A stretch of 64,000 bases of DNA from the NCBI RefSeq assembly GCF_024137025.1, contig NZ_JAMYJR010000013.1:391860-455859 (forward strand). The letters run 5' to 3'. Numbering within the stretch: the first letter of the stretch is position 1; each line of letters starts with the position of its first letter. Positions 45,479-54,470 of this stretch are shown here, piece after piece. The notes under the pieces are model-generated. The model was not told where the DNA came from. It did not search any database and worked only from the letters and a program-made list of their open reading frames with translations. Both the position numbers and the translations under genes were made by a program. The DNA is from Paractinoplanes aksuensis (GTDB taxonomy: Bacteria; Actinomycetota; Actinomycetes; Mycobacteriales; Micromonosporaceae).

Positions 45479-46611
45479 AGATCACCAACGAGTTCACCGT
45501 GCACACCCCGATCGAGCGCGCGTGGGAGGCGCTGACCGACCTGCCCGGGATCGCCCCCTGCCTGCCCGGGGCCCAGCTGACCGGGGTCGACGGGGACGTC
45601 TACCAGGGCAAGGTGAAGGTCAAGGTGGGCCCGGTGATCTCCGACTTCGCCGGCACGGCCCGGTTCACCGAGAAGGACGACGAGAAGTACCGCGCGGTGA
45701 TCGACGCCAAGGGCCGCGACTCCCGGGCCGGCGGCAACGCGTCGGCGCTGGTCACCGCGTCCCTGACCCCCGACGGCGACAGCACGCTGGTCTCCGTCGA
45801 CACCGACCTGAAGATCAGCGGCAAGCTGGCCCAGTTCGGCAGCGGCATGATCAAGGAGATCTCGAACAAACTGCTGGCCCAGTTCGTCGCCAACCTGGAA
45901 GCCAAACTGGCCACCGACCAGCCCGCCGCGGCCTACTTGACCGCTGCAACCGCTGCAACCGCTGCAACCGCATCGGCTCCTGCCGCAGCGCCTGCTGCTG
46001 CCGCATCGACCGCCGCTGCGCCCGCTTCTGCCGCATCGACCGCTGCTGCGCCGTCCGCTGCTGCCACGGACACTGTTCCGGCGACGGCCGCTGTTGTTGC
46101 GCCCGCTGGGCCGGCCGAGCGGCCGAGCGCGGACAAGCCCAGCCCTGAAACGCTCACCGCGAATCTGATTCCGGCCGAGCCGGGCGCGGCCGAGCCGGCA
46201 ACCCCCGCGGTCGCGGGCAGCGAGCCCCTGGCCGCCTCCACCACAACCGAGCCGGACGGCGTCACCGCCCCACCCGCGACCACGACCCCACCCGCTCCGA
46301 CGACGCCCGCTGCGACGACGCCCGCTGCGACGACGCCCACTGCGACGACGCCCGCTGCGACGACGCCCGCGCCGACGACGACGGCCGTCAACGGTTCGCT
46401 GGACTCGACAGCGTCGAGCGTCAACGGCTCGCCCGCGCCGGTCGCCGGTTCGGCCAGGGCGGCCAGCCCGCTGGCCGCGGCCGACGAGGAGCCCGAGGCG
46501 CTCGACCTGTTGGCCGTGGCCGGCAGCTCCGTCTACAAGCGCTTGATCCCGGCCGGCGTAGTGGTCGCGGTCATCATCGCCGTCATCGTGTGGCTCGTTG
46601 GCCGGCGCTGA
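45475..46611 (+). CDS. coxG: CoxG, SRPBCC-domain membrane anchor
   Basis: A 378-residue protein. Residues 1-150 form the SRPBCC/CoxG domain (NEFTVHTPIERAWEALTDLPGIAPCLPGAQL, KVKVKVGPVISDFAGTARF, IKEISNKLLAQFVANLEAKL). Then follow about 180 residues of Ala/Thr/Pro low complexity encoded by 9-bp and 15-bp tandem repeats, and a C-terminal membrane helix (LIPAGVVVAVIIAVIVWLVGRR). CoxG recruits CO dehydrogenase to the inner membrane, possibly delivering quinone. The ATG overlaps the coxD stop. Confidence 0.92.
   Translation: MKITNEFTVHTPIERAWEALTDLPGIAPCLPGAQLTGVDGDVYQGKVKVKVGPVISDFAGTARFTEKDDEKYRAVIDAKGRDSRAGGNASALVTASLTPDGDSTLVSVDTDLKISGKLAQFGSGMIKEISNKLLAQFVANLEAKLATDQPAAAYLTAATAATAATASAPAAAPAAAASTAAAPASAASTAAAPSAAATDTVPATAAVVAPAGPAERPSADKPSPETLTANLIPAEPGAAEPATPAVAGSEPLAASTTTEPDGVTAPPATTTPPAPTTPAATTPAATTPTATTPAATTPAPTTTAVNGSLDSTASSVNGSPAPVAGSARAASPLAAADEEPEALDLLAVAGSSVYKRLIPAGVVVAVIIAVIVWLVGRR
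45942..45968 (+). repeat. 9-bp tandem repeat, three copies, inside coxG
   Basis: CGCTGCAAC occurs three times head to tail, encoding Ala-Ala-Thr units in the linker. Confidence 0.8.
46299..46373 (+). repeat. 15-bp tandem repeat, five copies, inside coxG
   Basis: Five units of GACGACGCCCGCTGC (third unit with one change, fifth with ending changed) encode repeated Thr-Thr-Pro-Ala-Ala. Copy number probably varies between strains, altering linker length without frameshift. Confidence 0.85.
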
Positions 46612-47866
46612 GCCTCCCCCCGGCGCGGCGTCCCGGCTCCCCGGCCCGGGTGGCCCGCCTTCGGCCCGGCCGGTGCTGCTGCGCGGCACCGACCGGGCCG
46701 CCCTCGCCGTGGCCCTGGTCGACCGTCTGCGCCGGGCCGGCCTGCCCACCGGCCTGACCGAGACGGGCGACTTCGTCCACGCGATCGAGGTGAGCCCGCC
46801 GCTGTCGGTCGGCACCCTCTATTGGACGGCCCGGATCGCGCTCGTCCGCCGCCAGCCCGACCTGGCCGTCTTCGACGAGGTGTTCGCGGCCGTCTTCGCC
46901 GACGCCCCGCCCCTGCCGCTGACCCGCCAGTCCGGCCCGGCCCCGGCCCGCCCGGACGACGTGCACGTGCCCGTCCCGGCCGACGCCCGCGAGCAGACCG
47001 ACGGCGGCGGCCTGCCCTGGGCCACCCTGCCGCCCGCGGTGGCCCCGGCCGACCCCACCGACGCGGGCCCGCTCATCCCGGAACGCCGCCCCAGCGCCCT
47101 GGCCGCCCAGGCCGAGCTGCCCTTCGAGGACCTCGACCCGGCCCGGACCGAGCTGCTGGGCGAGGCGTTGCGGGCCACCCTCACGCGCTGGCCCACCCGC
47201 CGGACCCGCCGCCACGCGACCGATCCCTCGGGCCGCCGCATCGCCCTGCGCCCGACCATCGCCCGGGCCCGCCGCACGGCCTGGGAGCCGGTGGCCCTGG
47301 TGCGCGAACGCGCCGTCCGCCGGCCCCGCCGCGCCGTGCTCTTGTGCGACGTCAGCGAGTCCATGCGGGCCCAGGCCACCGCCTACCTGCACCTGATGCG
47401 CGCCTTCACCCTGGTCGCCGACGCCGAGGTCTTCGCGTTCGCCACCACCCTGACCCGTCTCACCCCCACCCTGCGCCACGCCTCGGCCGCCGAGGCCATC
47501 ACCCGGGCCGGCGCCCTGGTCACCGACCGCTTCGGCGGTACGAGGATCGCCACCAACCTGACCGCCGTGCTCGACTCCCACCATGGCAACACCCTGCGCG
47601 GCGCCTTGGTGATCGTCGCCTCCGACGGCTGGGACAGCGACCCGCCGGACCGCATGGACGCCGCCATGGCCCGCCTGCGCCGCCGGGCCCACCGCATCCT
47701 GTGGCTCAACCCGCGGGCCGGCGCCCCCGGCTTCGCCCCGGCCGTCGCCGGCATGGCCGCAGCCCTGCCCTACTGCGACCGCCTGCTGCCCGCAGCCACG
47801 TTCCAGGACCTCACTCGGGCCGCTCACCTGCTGCAGGACTTGTCGGGTCCGGCTCCACGCCGCTGA
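46598..47866 (+). CDS. coxE: CoxE, von Willebrand factor A domain protein
   Basis: A 422-residue vWA protein working with CoxD. The metal (MIDAS) site is LLCDVSESM near 249-257, with later Thr in GTRIATNL and Asp in VIVASDGWDSD. The first half is Pro/Arg-rich and poorly conserved. The frame's TTG start overlaps coxG by 14 bp and lacks a good ribosome-binding site; a GTG at 46,673 is an alternative, so the N-terminus is uncertain. It is the last gene of the cox run and converges on a TetR gene two bases after its stop. Confidence 0.88.
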   Translation: MAGAEPPPGAASRLPGPGGPPSARPVLLRGTDRAALAVALVDRLRRAGLPTGLTETGDFVHAIEVSPPLSVGTLYWTARIALVRRQPDLAVFDEVFAAVFADAPPLPLTRQSGPAPARPDDVHVPVPADAREQTDGGGLPWATLPPAVAPADPTDAGPLIPERRPSALAAQAELPFEDLDPARTELLGEALRATLTRWPTRRTRRHATDPSGRRIALRPTIARARRTAWEPVALVRERAVRRPRRAVLLCDVSESMRAQATAYLHLMRAFTLVADAEVFAFATTLTRLTPTLRHASAAEAITRAGALVTDRFGGTRIATNLTAVLDSHHGNTLRGALVIVASDGWDSDPPDRMDAAMARLRRRAHRILWLNPRAGAPGFAPAVAGMAAALPYCDRLLPAATFQDLTRAAHLLQDLSGPAPRR

Positions 47867-47868
47867 TC

Positions 47869-48444
47869 TCACGGTGGCTCGAGCAGCGCGCGGACGGCCT
47901 CGATGATTTCGCCGGCGGCATGGTCGGTGGCGTGCTGGGCCGCACCGTCGAGCAGCCACTGGGTCCACAGCGCCAGGTGGGTGGGGGAGACGTCGCCCCT
48001 GATCTCGCCGTCGGCCGCAGCTTCCGACAGGTTGCGGGTCAGGAAGTCTCTGATCAGAGTGGATTCGTCGTCGAGAACGGCGGCGACCTCGGGCAGCAGT
48101 TCGACGCCGGACACGGCGTGCACGAAGCCGCCGAAGTGGGGGTCGGCCATCTCGGCCCGCAGGCCCTCGGCGTACGCCAGGACGGCGCGCAGGCCGCCGC
48201 CGTCGGTCTCGATCAGGGAGAGCGCCTGGCGCGTCTGCTGGAGCCCGGAGGTGAGGACGCCGACCAGGGCGTCGAGTTTGGTCGGGAAGTAATGGAAGAA
48301 CGTGCCCGATGAGATGCCGGCCCCACGACAGATCGACGCGGTGCTGGTGCGGTCGTAGCCCGAGACGGCGAACTGCCGGTAGGCCTCGCTCAGGATGGCT
48401 TCGCGCCGTTCGGTGTGACGCTGCTCGTCGACGATGCGTCCCAT
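47869..48444 (-). CDS. TetR/AcrR-family transcriptional regulator
   Basis: A 191-residue repressor with the classical helix-turn-helix (RREAILSEAYRQFAVSGYDRTSTASICRGAGISSGTFFHYFPTKLDALVGVL). The ATG chosen follows GGGAGG; a start four codons earlier is also possible. Its likely operators lie in the gap to the divergent CPBP-protease gene, so it probably controls that gene and itself. No link to the cox operon is visible, though its stop nearly abuts coxE. Confidence 0.9.
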   Translation of the reverse strand: MGRIVDEQRHTERREAILSEAYRQFAVSGYDRTSTASICRGAGISSGTFFHYFPTKLDALVGVLTSGLQQTRQALSLIETDGGGLRAVLAYAEGLRAEMADPHFGGFVHAVSGVELLPEVAAVLDDESTLIRDFLTRNLSEAAADGEIRGDVSPTHLALWTQWLLDGAAQHATDHAAGEIIEAVRALLEPP

Positions 48445-48463
48445 GCCGCCTCCCATCTTTTAG

Positions 48464-48494
48464 TAGAGCATTCGCTCTAGAGCCGCTACTCTAG
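48464..48494. promoter_or_regulatory. Two overlapping palindromes, probable TetR operators
   Basis: TAGAGC-ATTC-GCTCTA (48,464-48,479) and CTAGAG-CCGCTA-CTCTAG (48,477-48,494) share three bases in the middle. They sit between the TetR gene and the CPBP gene, close to both starts. Confidence 0.75.
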
Positions 48495-48498
48495 CAAA

Positions 48499-49152
48499 AT
48501 GAAAGTCGAAGCGGGGAGCCGCCGGACCGTGACCGTGCTGGTCGGTTTGGTGCTGGCCTACCTCCCGATGTGGCTGCCACCGCTGGCCCGGCTGGCCGGC
48601 GCCGACCTCGGTGTCGGCGGCCCGGCCGCGTCGATCGTCTGGAACGTCCTCGCGGTGGCTCTGCTCGTCGCCTACATCTTCGGGGTGGAGCGGCGCCGCC
48701 TCGACTCCATCCGCCTGGTCCGCCCCGGCGGCAAAGACCTCGAGTGGGCGCTGATCCTGTTCGGCTGCCACATGGCCTGGACCTGGCTGGCCCGCGTCAT
48801 CCGCCCGCCCCCGCCCGACGAGGGAACCGCGACCATCACCGCGATGCCCGTCCTCGCGGTGCTGGCCCTCATCCTGTCGGCCGCCGTCTTCGAGGAGGTC
48901 TTGTATCGCGGCTATCCCATCGAGCGCCTGACCGAGCTGACCGGCCGCGCCTGGGTCGCGCTGGCCCTCACGGTCCCGCTGTTCGTGCTGCCCCACCTGG
49001 TGTTCTTCTCACCGTCGTGGCTGCTTTACCAGGCGTCGGGCACGGTGGCGCTCTTCGTGCTGTTCGTCCGGCGCCGCAACCTGATCGCCTGCATGCTGCT
49101 GCACCTGGCCATCAACCTGCCCATCCTGATTCCCACGATCGCCTCCCGCTGA
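48499..49152 (+). CDS. CPBP-family intramembrane glutamic endopeptidase
   Basis: A 217-residue membrane protein with about six hydrophobic segments. The CPBP/Abi motif 1 is FEEVLYRGYPIERL (EExxxR), motif 2 is LPHLVFF and the third His lies in CMLLHLAINLP. Such proteases act inside the membrane, and in Gram-positive bacteria some are bacteriocin-immunity or stress proteins. The gene is divergent from the TetR regulator with operator-like palindromes just upstream of the ATG. Confidence 0.88.
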   Translation: MKVEAGSRRTVTVLVGLVLAYLPMWLPPLARLAGADLGVGGPAASIVWNVLAVALLVAYIFGVERRRLDSIRLVRPGGKDLEWALILFGCHMAWTWLARVIRPPPPDEGTATITAMPVLAVLALILSAAVFEEVLYRGYPIERLTELTGRAWVALALTVPLFVLPHLVFFSPSWLLYQASGTVALFVLFVRRRNLIACMLLHLAINLPILIPTIASR

Positions 49153-49154
49153 GG

Positions 49155-49242
49155 GGAGCGGCGCCACCGGCAGGCGGGACCGGCGCCTCCGCCGGAGGGG
49201 ACCGGCGCCTCCGGCAGGCGGGAGCGGCGCCTCCCGCGGAGG
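49155..49242 (+). repeat. Four 22-bp tandem units between convergent genes
   Basis: Four contiguous 22-base units begin with GGA(G/C)CGGCGCC. Units 1 and 3 end in GGCAGGCG; units 2 and 4 end in CGGAGG. Every unit contains the palindrome GGCGCC. They fill the gap between the convergent CPBP and LysR genes and could form hairpins that end transcription from both sides. Confidence 0.85.
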
Positions 49243-49255
49243 GGGCGGCGAGGGG

Positions 49256-50215
49256 TCAGCTCCAGAGGGTCACGTGGACCGACGGGCGGAAGTGGCCGGC
49301 CTTGGCGCCGGCGCCGCGCATCATGGCCTGGATGGCTCGGGGGGTGGAGGCGAAGCGGCACAGTTCGGCCGCGGCCGAAGGGGTGCCCTGGTCGAGGCGG
49401 GTCAGGGCGTGCCAGACGGTCTCGAGGGTGGCGTGCGGGCTGGGCAGTTGGATCAGGGTGCCGTTGCGGATGTCGGGGGCCACGGCGAACGAGAGGGCCG
49501 GGGCGACCCCCTTGCCGCGCTTGGCCTCCTCGAGGGCGCCGGCGTTGCTCTGGTAGATCTGCTGACGATCCTCGGGGACGCCCAGGCGGGCCAGCAGGTC
49601 GGGGATCGCGCCCGAGCTGGCGGTGGCCGACGGGCCCAGCAGCCACGTCTGGTCGCGCAGCTGGGCCGCCGACGGTCGCAGGTGGACGATCGGGTTGTCG
49701 GGGCCGGCCACGACCACGACGCGGTAGTTCATCACCGGGCGGGCGGTCAGCGCCGGGTCGAGCACCGTGGGCGGCGGGCCGATGGCGATGTCGATCGTGC
49801 GGCTCAGCAGCAACGCCTCGAACGAACCGGGGTCGCGGACGCTCAGTTCCAGGTCCAGGTCGTCGGCCCGGGCGGCGAAGCGCTCGATCAGGCCGGGGGC
49901 CGCGTGCTCGGCGAACAGGCTCGAGGCGCCGACGCGGAGCAGACGGCGGCCGCGGCCGGCCGCGCTCACTTCGAGCACCGTGATGTCTTGCAGGCCGAGC
50001 AGTTCGGTGGCCCGGCTGGCCAGGCGCAGACCGCCGGGGGTGAAGGCGAGCCCGGCCGCCGTACGGGAGAAGAGCTGGTCGCCGAGCTCGCGCCGCAACT
50101 GGCCGATGTGCAGGGAGATCGCCGACTCGGACACCGACAGGTGCGCCGCGGCCTGTTTGACCGAGCCCAGCCGGACGACGGCGGAGTAGGCGCGCAGCTG
50201 GGTCGGAGTCATCAC
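49256..50215 (-). CDS. LysR-family transcriptional regulator
   Basis: A 319-residue regulator, with helix-turn-helix TPTQLRAYSAVVRLGSVKQAAAHLSVSESAISLHIGQLRREL followed by FSRTAAGLAFTPGG and a periplasmic-binding-fold effector domain (LRVGASSLFAEHAAPGLIERF, DIAIGPPP, VVVVAGPDNP). A GTG and an ATG stand in tandem at the start. In mycobacteria a LysR-type protein (CutR) drives CO dehydrogenase genes; this gene lies about 1.4 kb past the end of the cox operon, so a regulatory link is possible. A divergent GntR gene starts 134 bp away. Confidence 0.9.
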   Translation of the reverse strand: MMTPTQLRAYSAVVRLGSVKQAAAHLSVSESAISLHIGQLRRELGDQLFSRTAAGLAFTPGGLRLASRATELLGLQDITVLEVSAAGRGRRLLRVGASSLFAEHAAPGLIERFAARADDLDLELSVRDPGSFEALLLSRTIDIAIGPPPTVLDPALTARPVMNYRVVVVAGPDNPIVHLRPSAAQLRDQTWLLGPSATASSGAIPDLLARLGVPEDRQQIYQSNAGALEEAKRGKGVAPALSFAVAPDIRNGTLIQLPSPHATLETVWHALTRLDQGTPSAAAELCRFASTPRAIQAMMRGAGAKAGHFRPSVHVTLWS

Positions 50216-50349
50216 CGGCGCTCACCCATGTTCCGCCCCCAAGGCCGTTCCCGAGTCTCTCTCGCAATCTATCGCGGTTACCTGGGCGCCAGCTGCCCCA
50301 AGATCCGAGGGCTGGACAGGCGGATCAGCTGACATCTAACATTTCAGTT

Positions 50350-50982
50350 GTGGAGAGGGTGCCCCGCCGGCTGCTGCGTGAGACGGCCTACGAAGCGATT
50401 CGTGACGCCGTGGTCCGCGGCGATCTCGCGCCCGGCGCCGCTGTCAACAGCGCCGAGCTCGCCGACCAGCTCGGCCTGTCCCGGGCCCCGGTGCGTGACG
50501 CCCTGTCCCGGCTGGCCGACGAGGGCCTGGTCGAGACCAAGCCGCAGAGCTACACCCGGGTCACCCGGGTCGCGCCGAGCGAGGTCCGCGACGCCGCCGC
50601 CGTCGTCCGCGCGATGCATGAGCTGGCCGCCTCCGCCACCGTCGGCTCGCTCACGTCGGCCGACCTGGCCGAGATGCGCGCCGCCAACGAGCGCTTCGAG
50701 TCCGCCGCCCGCCGCGGCGACATCGACGCCGCCATGACGGCCGACGACGACCTGCACGGCGTGCTCGTGCGGGCCAGCGGCAACCGCGCCCTGGCCGCCA
50801 CCATCGAGCGCTACACGCCGCTGATCCGCCGGCTCGAACGGCTGCAGTTCGGCCGCGACCACGCCCGCCGCTCCGTCGAGCGGCACGACGACTTGATCGC
50901 CGCCGCTGCTGCCGGTGATGTCAGCGAGGCGACCCGCCTCACGGCGCTCATCTGGCGCTCATTGGAAGAGGGAACCGAATGA
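50350..50982 (+). CDS. GntR-family regulator (FadR/FCD type)
   Basis: A 210-residue regulator. The N-terminal winged helix ([54 protein letters not shown]) and a helical FCD ligand domain ([34 protein letters not shown]) are clear. The GTG start is the first in the frame. It overlaps the ACC deaminase gene by 4 bp, so this is very probably its dedicated regulator and they are made together. Confidence 0.92.
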   Translation: MERVPRRLLRETAYEAIRDAVVRGDLAPGAAVNSAELADQLGLSRAPVRDALSRLADEGLVETKPQSYTRVTRVAPSEVRDAAAVVRAMHELAASATVGSLTSADLAEMRAANERFESAARRGDIDAAMTADDDLHGVLVRASGNRALAATIERYTPLIRRLERLQFGRDHARRSVERHDDLIAAAAAGDVSEATRLTALIWRSLEEGTE

Positions 50983-51992
50983 TCAACTTCGAGCGCTACC
51001 CCCTGCTGTTCGGCCCGTCCCCGGTGCACCGGCTCGACCGTCTCACCGACCACCTCGGCGGCGCCGCCGTCTGGGCCAAGCGCGAGGACTGCAATTCCGG
51101 CATCGCGTACGGCGGCAACAAGACCCGCAAGCTCGAATACCTGGTGGCCGACGCGCTGGCCCAGGGCTGCGACACGCTCGTCTCGATCGGCGGCGTCCAG
51201 TCCAACCACACCCGCCAGGTCGCCGCGGTGGCCGCCCGGGCCGGGCTCAAGTGCGTGCTCGTGCAGGAGAGCTGGGTCGAATGGCCCGATTCCGTGTACG
51301 ACAAGGTCGGCAACATCCTGATCAGCCGCCTGGCCGGGGCCGAGGTGCGCCTGGTCCGCTCCGAGTTCGGCATCGGCTTCAAGGAGAGCTGGGAGCAGGC
51401 CCTCCGCGACATCGAAGCGGCCGGTGGCAAACCGTACGCCATCCCGGCCGGCGCGTCCGATCACCGGCTCGGCGGTCTCGGCTTCGCCAATTGGGCGTAC
51501 GAAGTGGAAGCGCAGGAAGCCGAGCTCGGCGTCTTCTTCGACACGATCATCGTGTGCTCGGTCACCGGCAGCACCCAGGCCGGCATGATCGCCGGGTTCG
51601 CCGCCCTGCGTGACGCCGGTTCCCGCCCCCGGCGCGTGCTGGGCATCGACGGCAGCGCCAAGCCGGCCGAGACCCACGCCCAGGTGGCCCGGATCGCCCG
51701 CAGCACCGCCGCCCTGATCGGCGTGACCCGCGAGCTCGACGACGACGAGATCCTGCTCGACGACCGCTACCACGGCGGCACCTACGGCATCCCCGACGAG
51801 GCCACGCTGGACGCCATGCGCCTGGCCGCCCGCACCGAGGGCATGGTCACCGACCCCGTCTACGAGGGCAAGTCGATGGCCGCCCTCATCGACCTGGTGT
51901 CCCGGGGCGAGATCGCCCGCGACTCCACCGTTCTGTACGCCCACCTGGGCGGACAGCCCGCCCTGAACGGCTACAGCGCCCTGTTCTCTTGA
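50979..51992 (+). CDS. acdS: 1-aminocyclopropane-1-carboxylate deaminase
   Basis: A 337-residue PLP enzyme splitting ACC, the plant ethylene precursor, to 2-oxobutyrate and ammonia. PLP lysine is Lys48 in YGGNKTRK, the nucleophilic Ser is in QSNHTRQ, and [13 protein letters not shown] [10 protein letters not shown] binds phosphate. The residues that separate true ACC deaminases from D-cysteine desulfhydrase are Glu and Leu (295 and 322 in the Pseudomonas enzyme); here Glu296 (VYEGKSM) and Leu323 (HLGGQPAL) match. This suggests a plant-associated lifestyle. Coupled to the GntR gene. Confidence 0.92.
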   Translation: MINFERYPLLFGPSPVHRLDRLTDHLGGAAVWAKREDCNSGIAYGGNKTRKLEYLVADALAQGCDTLVSIGGVQSNHTRQVAAVAARAGLKCVLVQESWVEWPDSVYDKVGNILISRLAGAEVRLVRSEFGIGFKESWEQALRDIEAAGGKPYAIPAGASDHRLGGLGFANWAYEVEAQEAELGVFFDTIIVCSVTGSTQAGMIAGFAALRDAGSRPRRVLGIDGSAKPAETHAQVARIARSTAALIGVTRELDDDEILLDDRYHGGTYGIPDEATLDAMRLAARTEGMVTDPVYEGKSMAALIDLVSRGEIARDSTVLYAHLGGQPALNGYSALFS

Positions 51993-52139
51993 GTGGGCCG
52001 TTCGGCTGATCCGCGAATGGGACGGTTTTCGTGATCTCCCACCTGATCGGGTGAGTTTGAGGGAGGGGGTGGGGCGGGCAAGTGGTGCGGGCGTTGCCGG
52101 TGGCCTGGGATGGTCGCCCGCGGAGAAGGAGCCTCGTAC

Positions 52140-52910
52140 ATGTCTGTCCTCACCGTCTCAGCCGACACGGACACCGCCAGTGAGCTGATCACGGCGATGG
52201 CCGCGCTGCCGGCCGGGCATCCGGAGCGGGCCGAACTGCGGGACCGGGCGATCGAGGCCTGGCTGCCGCTGGGCCGCCACCTCGCGCAGCGCTACGCCGG
52301 CCGCGGCGAGCCCGCCGACGACCTGTTCCAGGTGGCCGTGGTCGGCCTGATCAAGGCGGTCGACCGCTGGGACGCCGAGCGCGGCGTCGACTTCGCCGGT
52401 TACGCGATCCCGACCATCGTGGGCGAGATCAAGCGGCACTTCCGGGACAAGACCTGGTCCGTACGGGTGCCGCGGCGGCTGCAGGAGCTGCGGCTGGCCA
52501 TCACCGCGGCCAACGCGACGCTGAGCAACGAGCTGGGCCGGGCCGCCACCGTGGCCGACATCGCCACCCACCTCGGGGTCACCGAGGAAGAGGTGCTGGA
52601 GGGCCTGGAGGGCGCCCGCGCCTACAACGCGACCAGCCTGTCCACCCCGGTCAGCGCCGACGGCACGACCGAGCTCGGTGACACGCTGGGCGGCGAGGAC
52701 CGCGAGTTCGAGGCGGCCGAGTTCCGGGTCGCGCTCGGGCCCGCCCTGGCCACCCTGAACGAGCGCGAGCAGCGGATCGTGCACCTGCGCTTCTACGGCA
52801 ACCTGACCCAGACCCAGATCGCCGAGCAGGTCGGCATCTCGCAGATGCACGTCTCCCGGCTGCTCAACCGGGCCCTGGTCAAGCTGAAGGGCCACCTCGG
52901 CGAGCAGTGA
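52140..52910 (+). CDS. SigB/SigF-family RNA polymerase sigma factor
   Basis: A 256-residue alternative sigma factor with all regions: 1.2/2 (LGRHLAQRYAGRGEPADDLFQVAVVGLIKAVDRWDAERGVDFAGYAIPTIVGEIKRHFRDKTW), region 3 (LQELRLAITAANATLSNELGR) and region 4 (LATLNEREQRIVHLRFYGNLTQTQIAEQVGISQMHVSRLLNRALVKL). The start MSVLTV follows GAGAAGGAG. Relatives are held by anti-sigma/anti-anti-sigma partners, but none is adjacent. Its 3' end overlaps the convergent beta-glucosidase by 32 bp. Confidence 0.93.
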   Translation: MSVLTVSADTDTASELITAMAALPAGHPERAELRDRAIEAWLPLGRHLAQRYAGRGEPADDLFQVAVVGLIKAVDRWDAERGVDFAGYAIPTIVGEIKRHFRDKTWSVRVPRRLQELRLAITAANATLSNELGRAATVADIATHLGVTEEEVLEGLEGARAYNATSLSTPVSADGTTELGDTLGGEDREFEAAEFRVALGPALATLNEREQRIVHLRFYGNLTQTQIAEQVGISQMHVSRLLNRALVKLKGHLGEQ

Positions 52911-54213
52911 CAAGAGCGGACTGCAGCCAGCGGTACGAGTCTCTCGGCGTACGGGCCTGGTCGTCGAAGTTGACCTCGACCAGGCCGAACCGCTGGCTGT
53001 AGCCCTCGGCCCACTCGAAGTTGTCGAGCAGGGACCAGACGAAATAGCCGCGCACGTCGACCCCGGCCGTGATGGCGTCGTGCACGGCACGCAGATGGCC
53101 GTCGAGGTAGTCGACGCGGAACTGGTCGTGGACGCCGGGCGCGGTCGAGCAGCCGTTCTCGGTGATGTGGATCGGCGGCAGCGCGTCGCCGTAGTTCTCG
53201 CGCAGCCCGGTCAGCAGCTCGGTGAGCCCGGCCGGGACGACTGGCCAGCCGAACGTGGTGGTCGGGTAGCCCTCGATCGGTTGCAGGTCGAACGGCAGCG
53301 GTGAATCCTCGGCCGGGGCGCCGACCTGGGTCGGGTTGTAGTAGTTGATGCCCAGCGCGTCGAGCGGCGTGCTGATCAGCTCGAGATCGCCGTCGCGGAC
53401 CACGTCGCCCAGCGCGGCGCCGAGGAAGTCCGGGTACGAGCCGAGCAGCACCGGGTCATTGAACAGCCGGTTGTGGAACGCGTCGTAGACGGCCGCGGCC
53501 GTCACGGCGCCCGCGTCGTCGGCGGCCGGCCACACCGGCGTGCAGTTGTTGGTGATCATCACCTCGGCCGCGCCCGCCGCGCGCAGCGCTCGGGCAGCGA
53601 GCCCGTGACCGAGCAGCTGGTGGTGCGCGACCGGCAGGGCGTCGAGCATCAGCGTGCGGCCCGGGGCGTGGCTGCCGTACGCGTACCCCTGGGCCATGTG
53701 CACGATCGGCTCGTTGAGCGTGATCCACCGGCGGACCCGGTCGCCGAGCCGGGTCACCACGTGCGAGGTGTAGTCGGCGAAGTACGAGGCCGTGTCCCGG
53801 GTCAGCCAGCCGCCCTTGTCCTCCAGGGTCTGCGGCAGATCCCAGTGGAACAGCGTCGGCACCGGCACGATGCCCTTGGCGAGCAGCGCGTCGACCAGCC
53901 GGTCGTAGAAGTCGAGCCCGGCCGCGTTCGGCACCCCCGACCCGGTCGGCTGCACCCGGGGCCAGGCGATCGAGAACCGGTAGGCCCCGACGCCCAGCTC
54001 GGCCAGCAGCTCGACATCCTCGGCGTAGCGGTGGTAGTGGTCGCACGCCACGTCGCCGGTGTCACCGTTCAGCGTCTTGCCGTCGGTGTGCGCGAACGTG
54101 TCCCAGATGGAGGGCCCGCGCCCGTCCTCGTGCACCGCCCCCTCGATCTGGTAGGAGGCCGTCGAACAGCCGAACAGAAAACCCTCGGGAAAGCGGGGCA
54201 GCGCATCGACCAT
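52879..54213 (-). CDS. Family 1 beta-glucosidase
   Basis: A 444-residue GH1 glycosidase of the usual cytosolic length. N-terminal FPEGFLFGCSTASYQIEGAV (family signature), TLNEP with acid/base Glu168, nucleophile Glu352 in ITENG, and C-terminal YFVWSLLDNFEWAEGYSQRFGLVEV. It should release glucose or other sugars from beta-linked disaccharides. No sugar transporter is adjacent. Convergent with the sigma-factor gene, sharing 32 bp. Confidence 0.95.
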   Translation of the reverse strand: MVDALPRFPEGFLFGCSTASYQIEGAVHEDGRGPSIWDTFAHTDGKTLNGDTGDVACDHYHRYAEDVELLAELGVGAYRFSIAWPRVQPTGSGVPNAAGLDFYDRLVDALLAKGIVPVPTLFHWDLPQTLEDKGGWLTRDTASYFADYTSHVVTRLGDRVRRWITLNEPIVHMAQGYAYGSHAPGRTLMLDALPVAHHQLLGHGLAARALRAAGAAEVMITNNCTPVWPAADDAGAVTAAAVYDAFHNRLFNDPVLLGSYPDFLGAALGDVVRDGDLELISTPLDALGINYYNPTQVGAPAEDSPLPFDLQPIEGYPTTTFGWPVVPAGLTELLTGLRENYGDALPPIHITENGCSTAPGVHDQFRVDYLDGHLRAVHDAITAGVDVRGYFVWSLLDNFEWAEGYSQRFGLVEVNFDDQARTPRDSYRWLQSALVTARRGGPSA

Positions 54214-54470
54214 GCCCCGAGGCTATTGGCTTCCCGAGCCGCCGTCCAACGTTCCGGGTAGGCCTGTTCGCCTAGGACGAGCGCTCCCTGGACGCTGCTG
54301 ACCGCGACACGATCGGGCAGGCCACCGTGTGACGCGTAGTCCCGGCCCACCGGATCGCCCGCCGCGTCTGACAGCTTCCTGACTTCCGCTCGCCAGGCTG
54401 ACCGCTCGGCCCGGGATCGCCCCGGGTTCGAAGCCTCGGGAGTGGCCCGGGCGGGAAGCGAGGACGGTCC

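Noticed and set aside
49155..49242. CRISPR array
   Set aside because: The 22-bp units are directly adjacent, with no spacers and no cas genes.
52020..52060. SigB-type promoter (GGTTTT...GGGTGA) in front of the sigma factor gene
   Set aside because: Spacing between the two elements is longer than accepted for this sigma class, so autoregulation cannot be claimed.
54214..54470. A possible minus-strand gene between the beta-glucosidase and the first lipoprotein
   Set aside because: A readable stretch exists (RKLSDAAGDPVGRDYASHGG...), but it has no ribosome-binding site or known motif and runs into the glucosidase gene in another frame.
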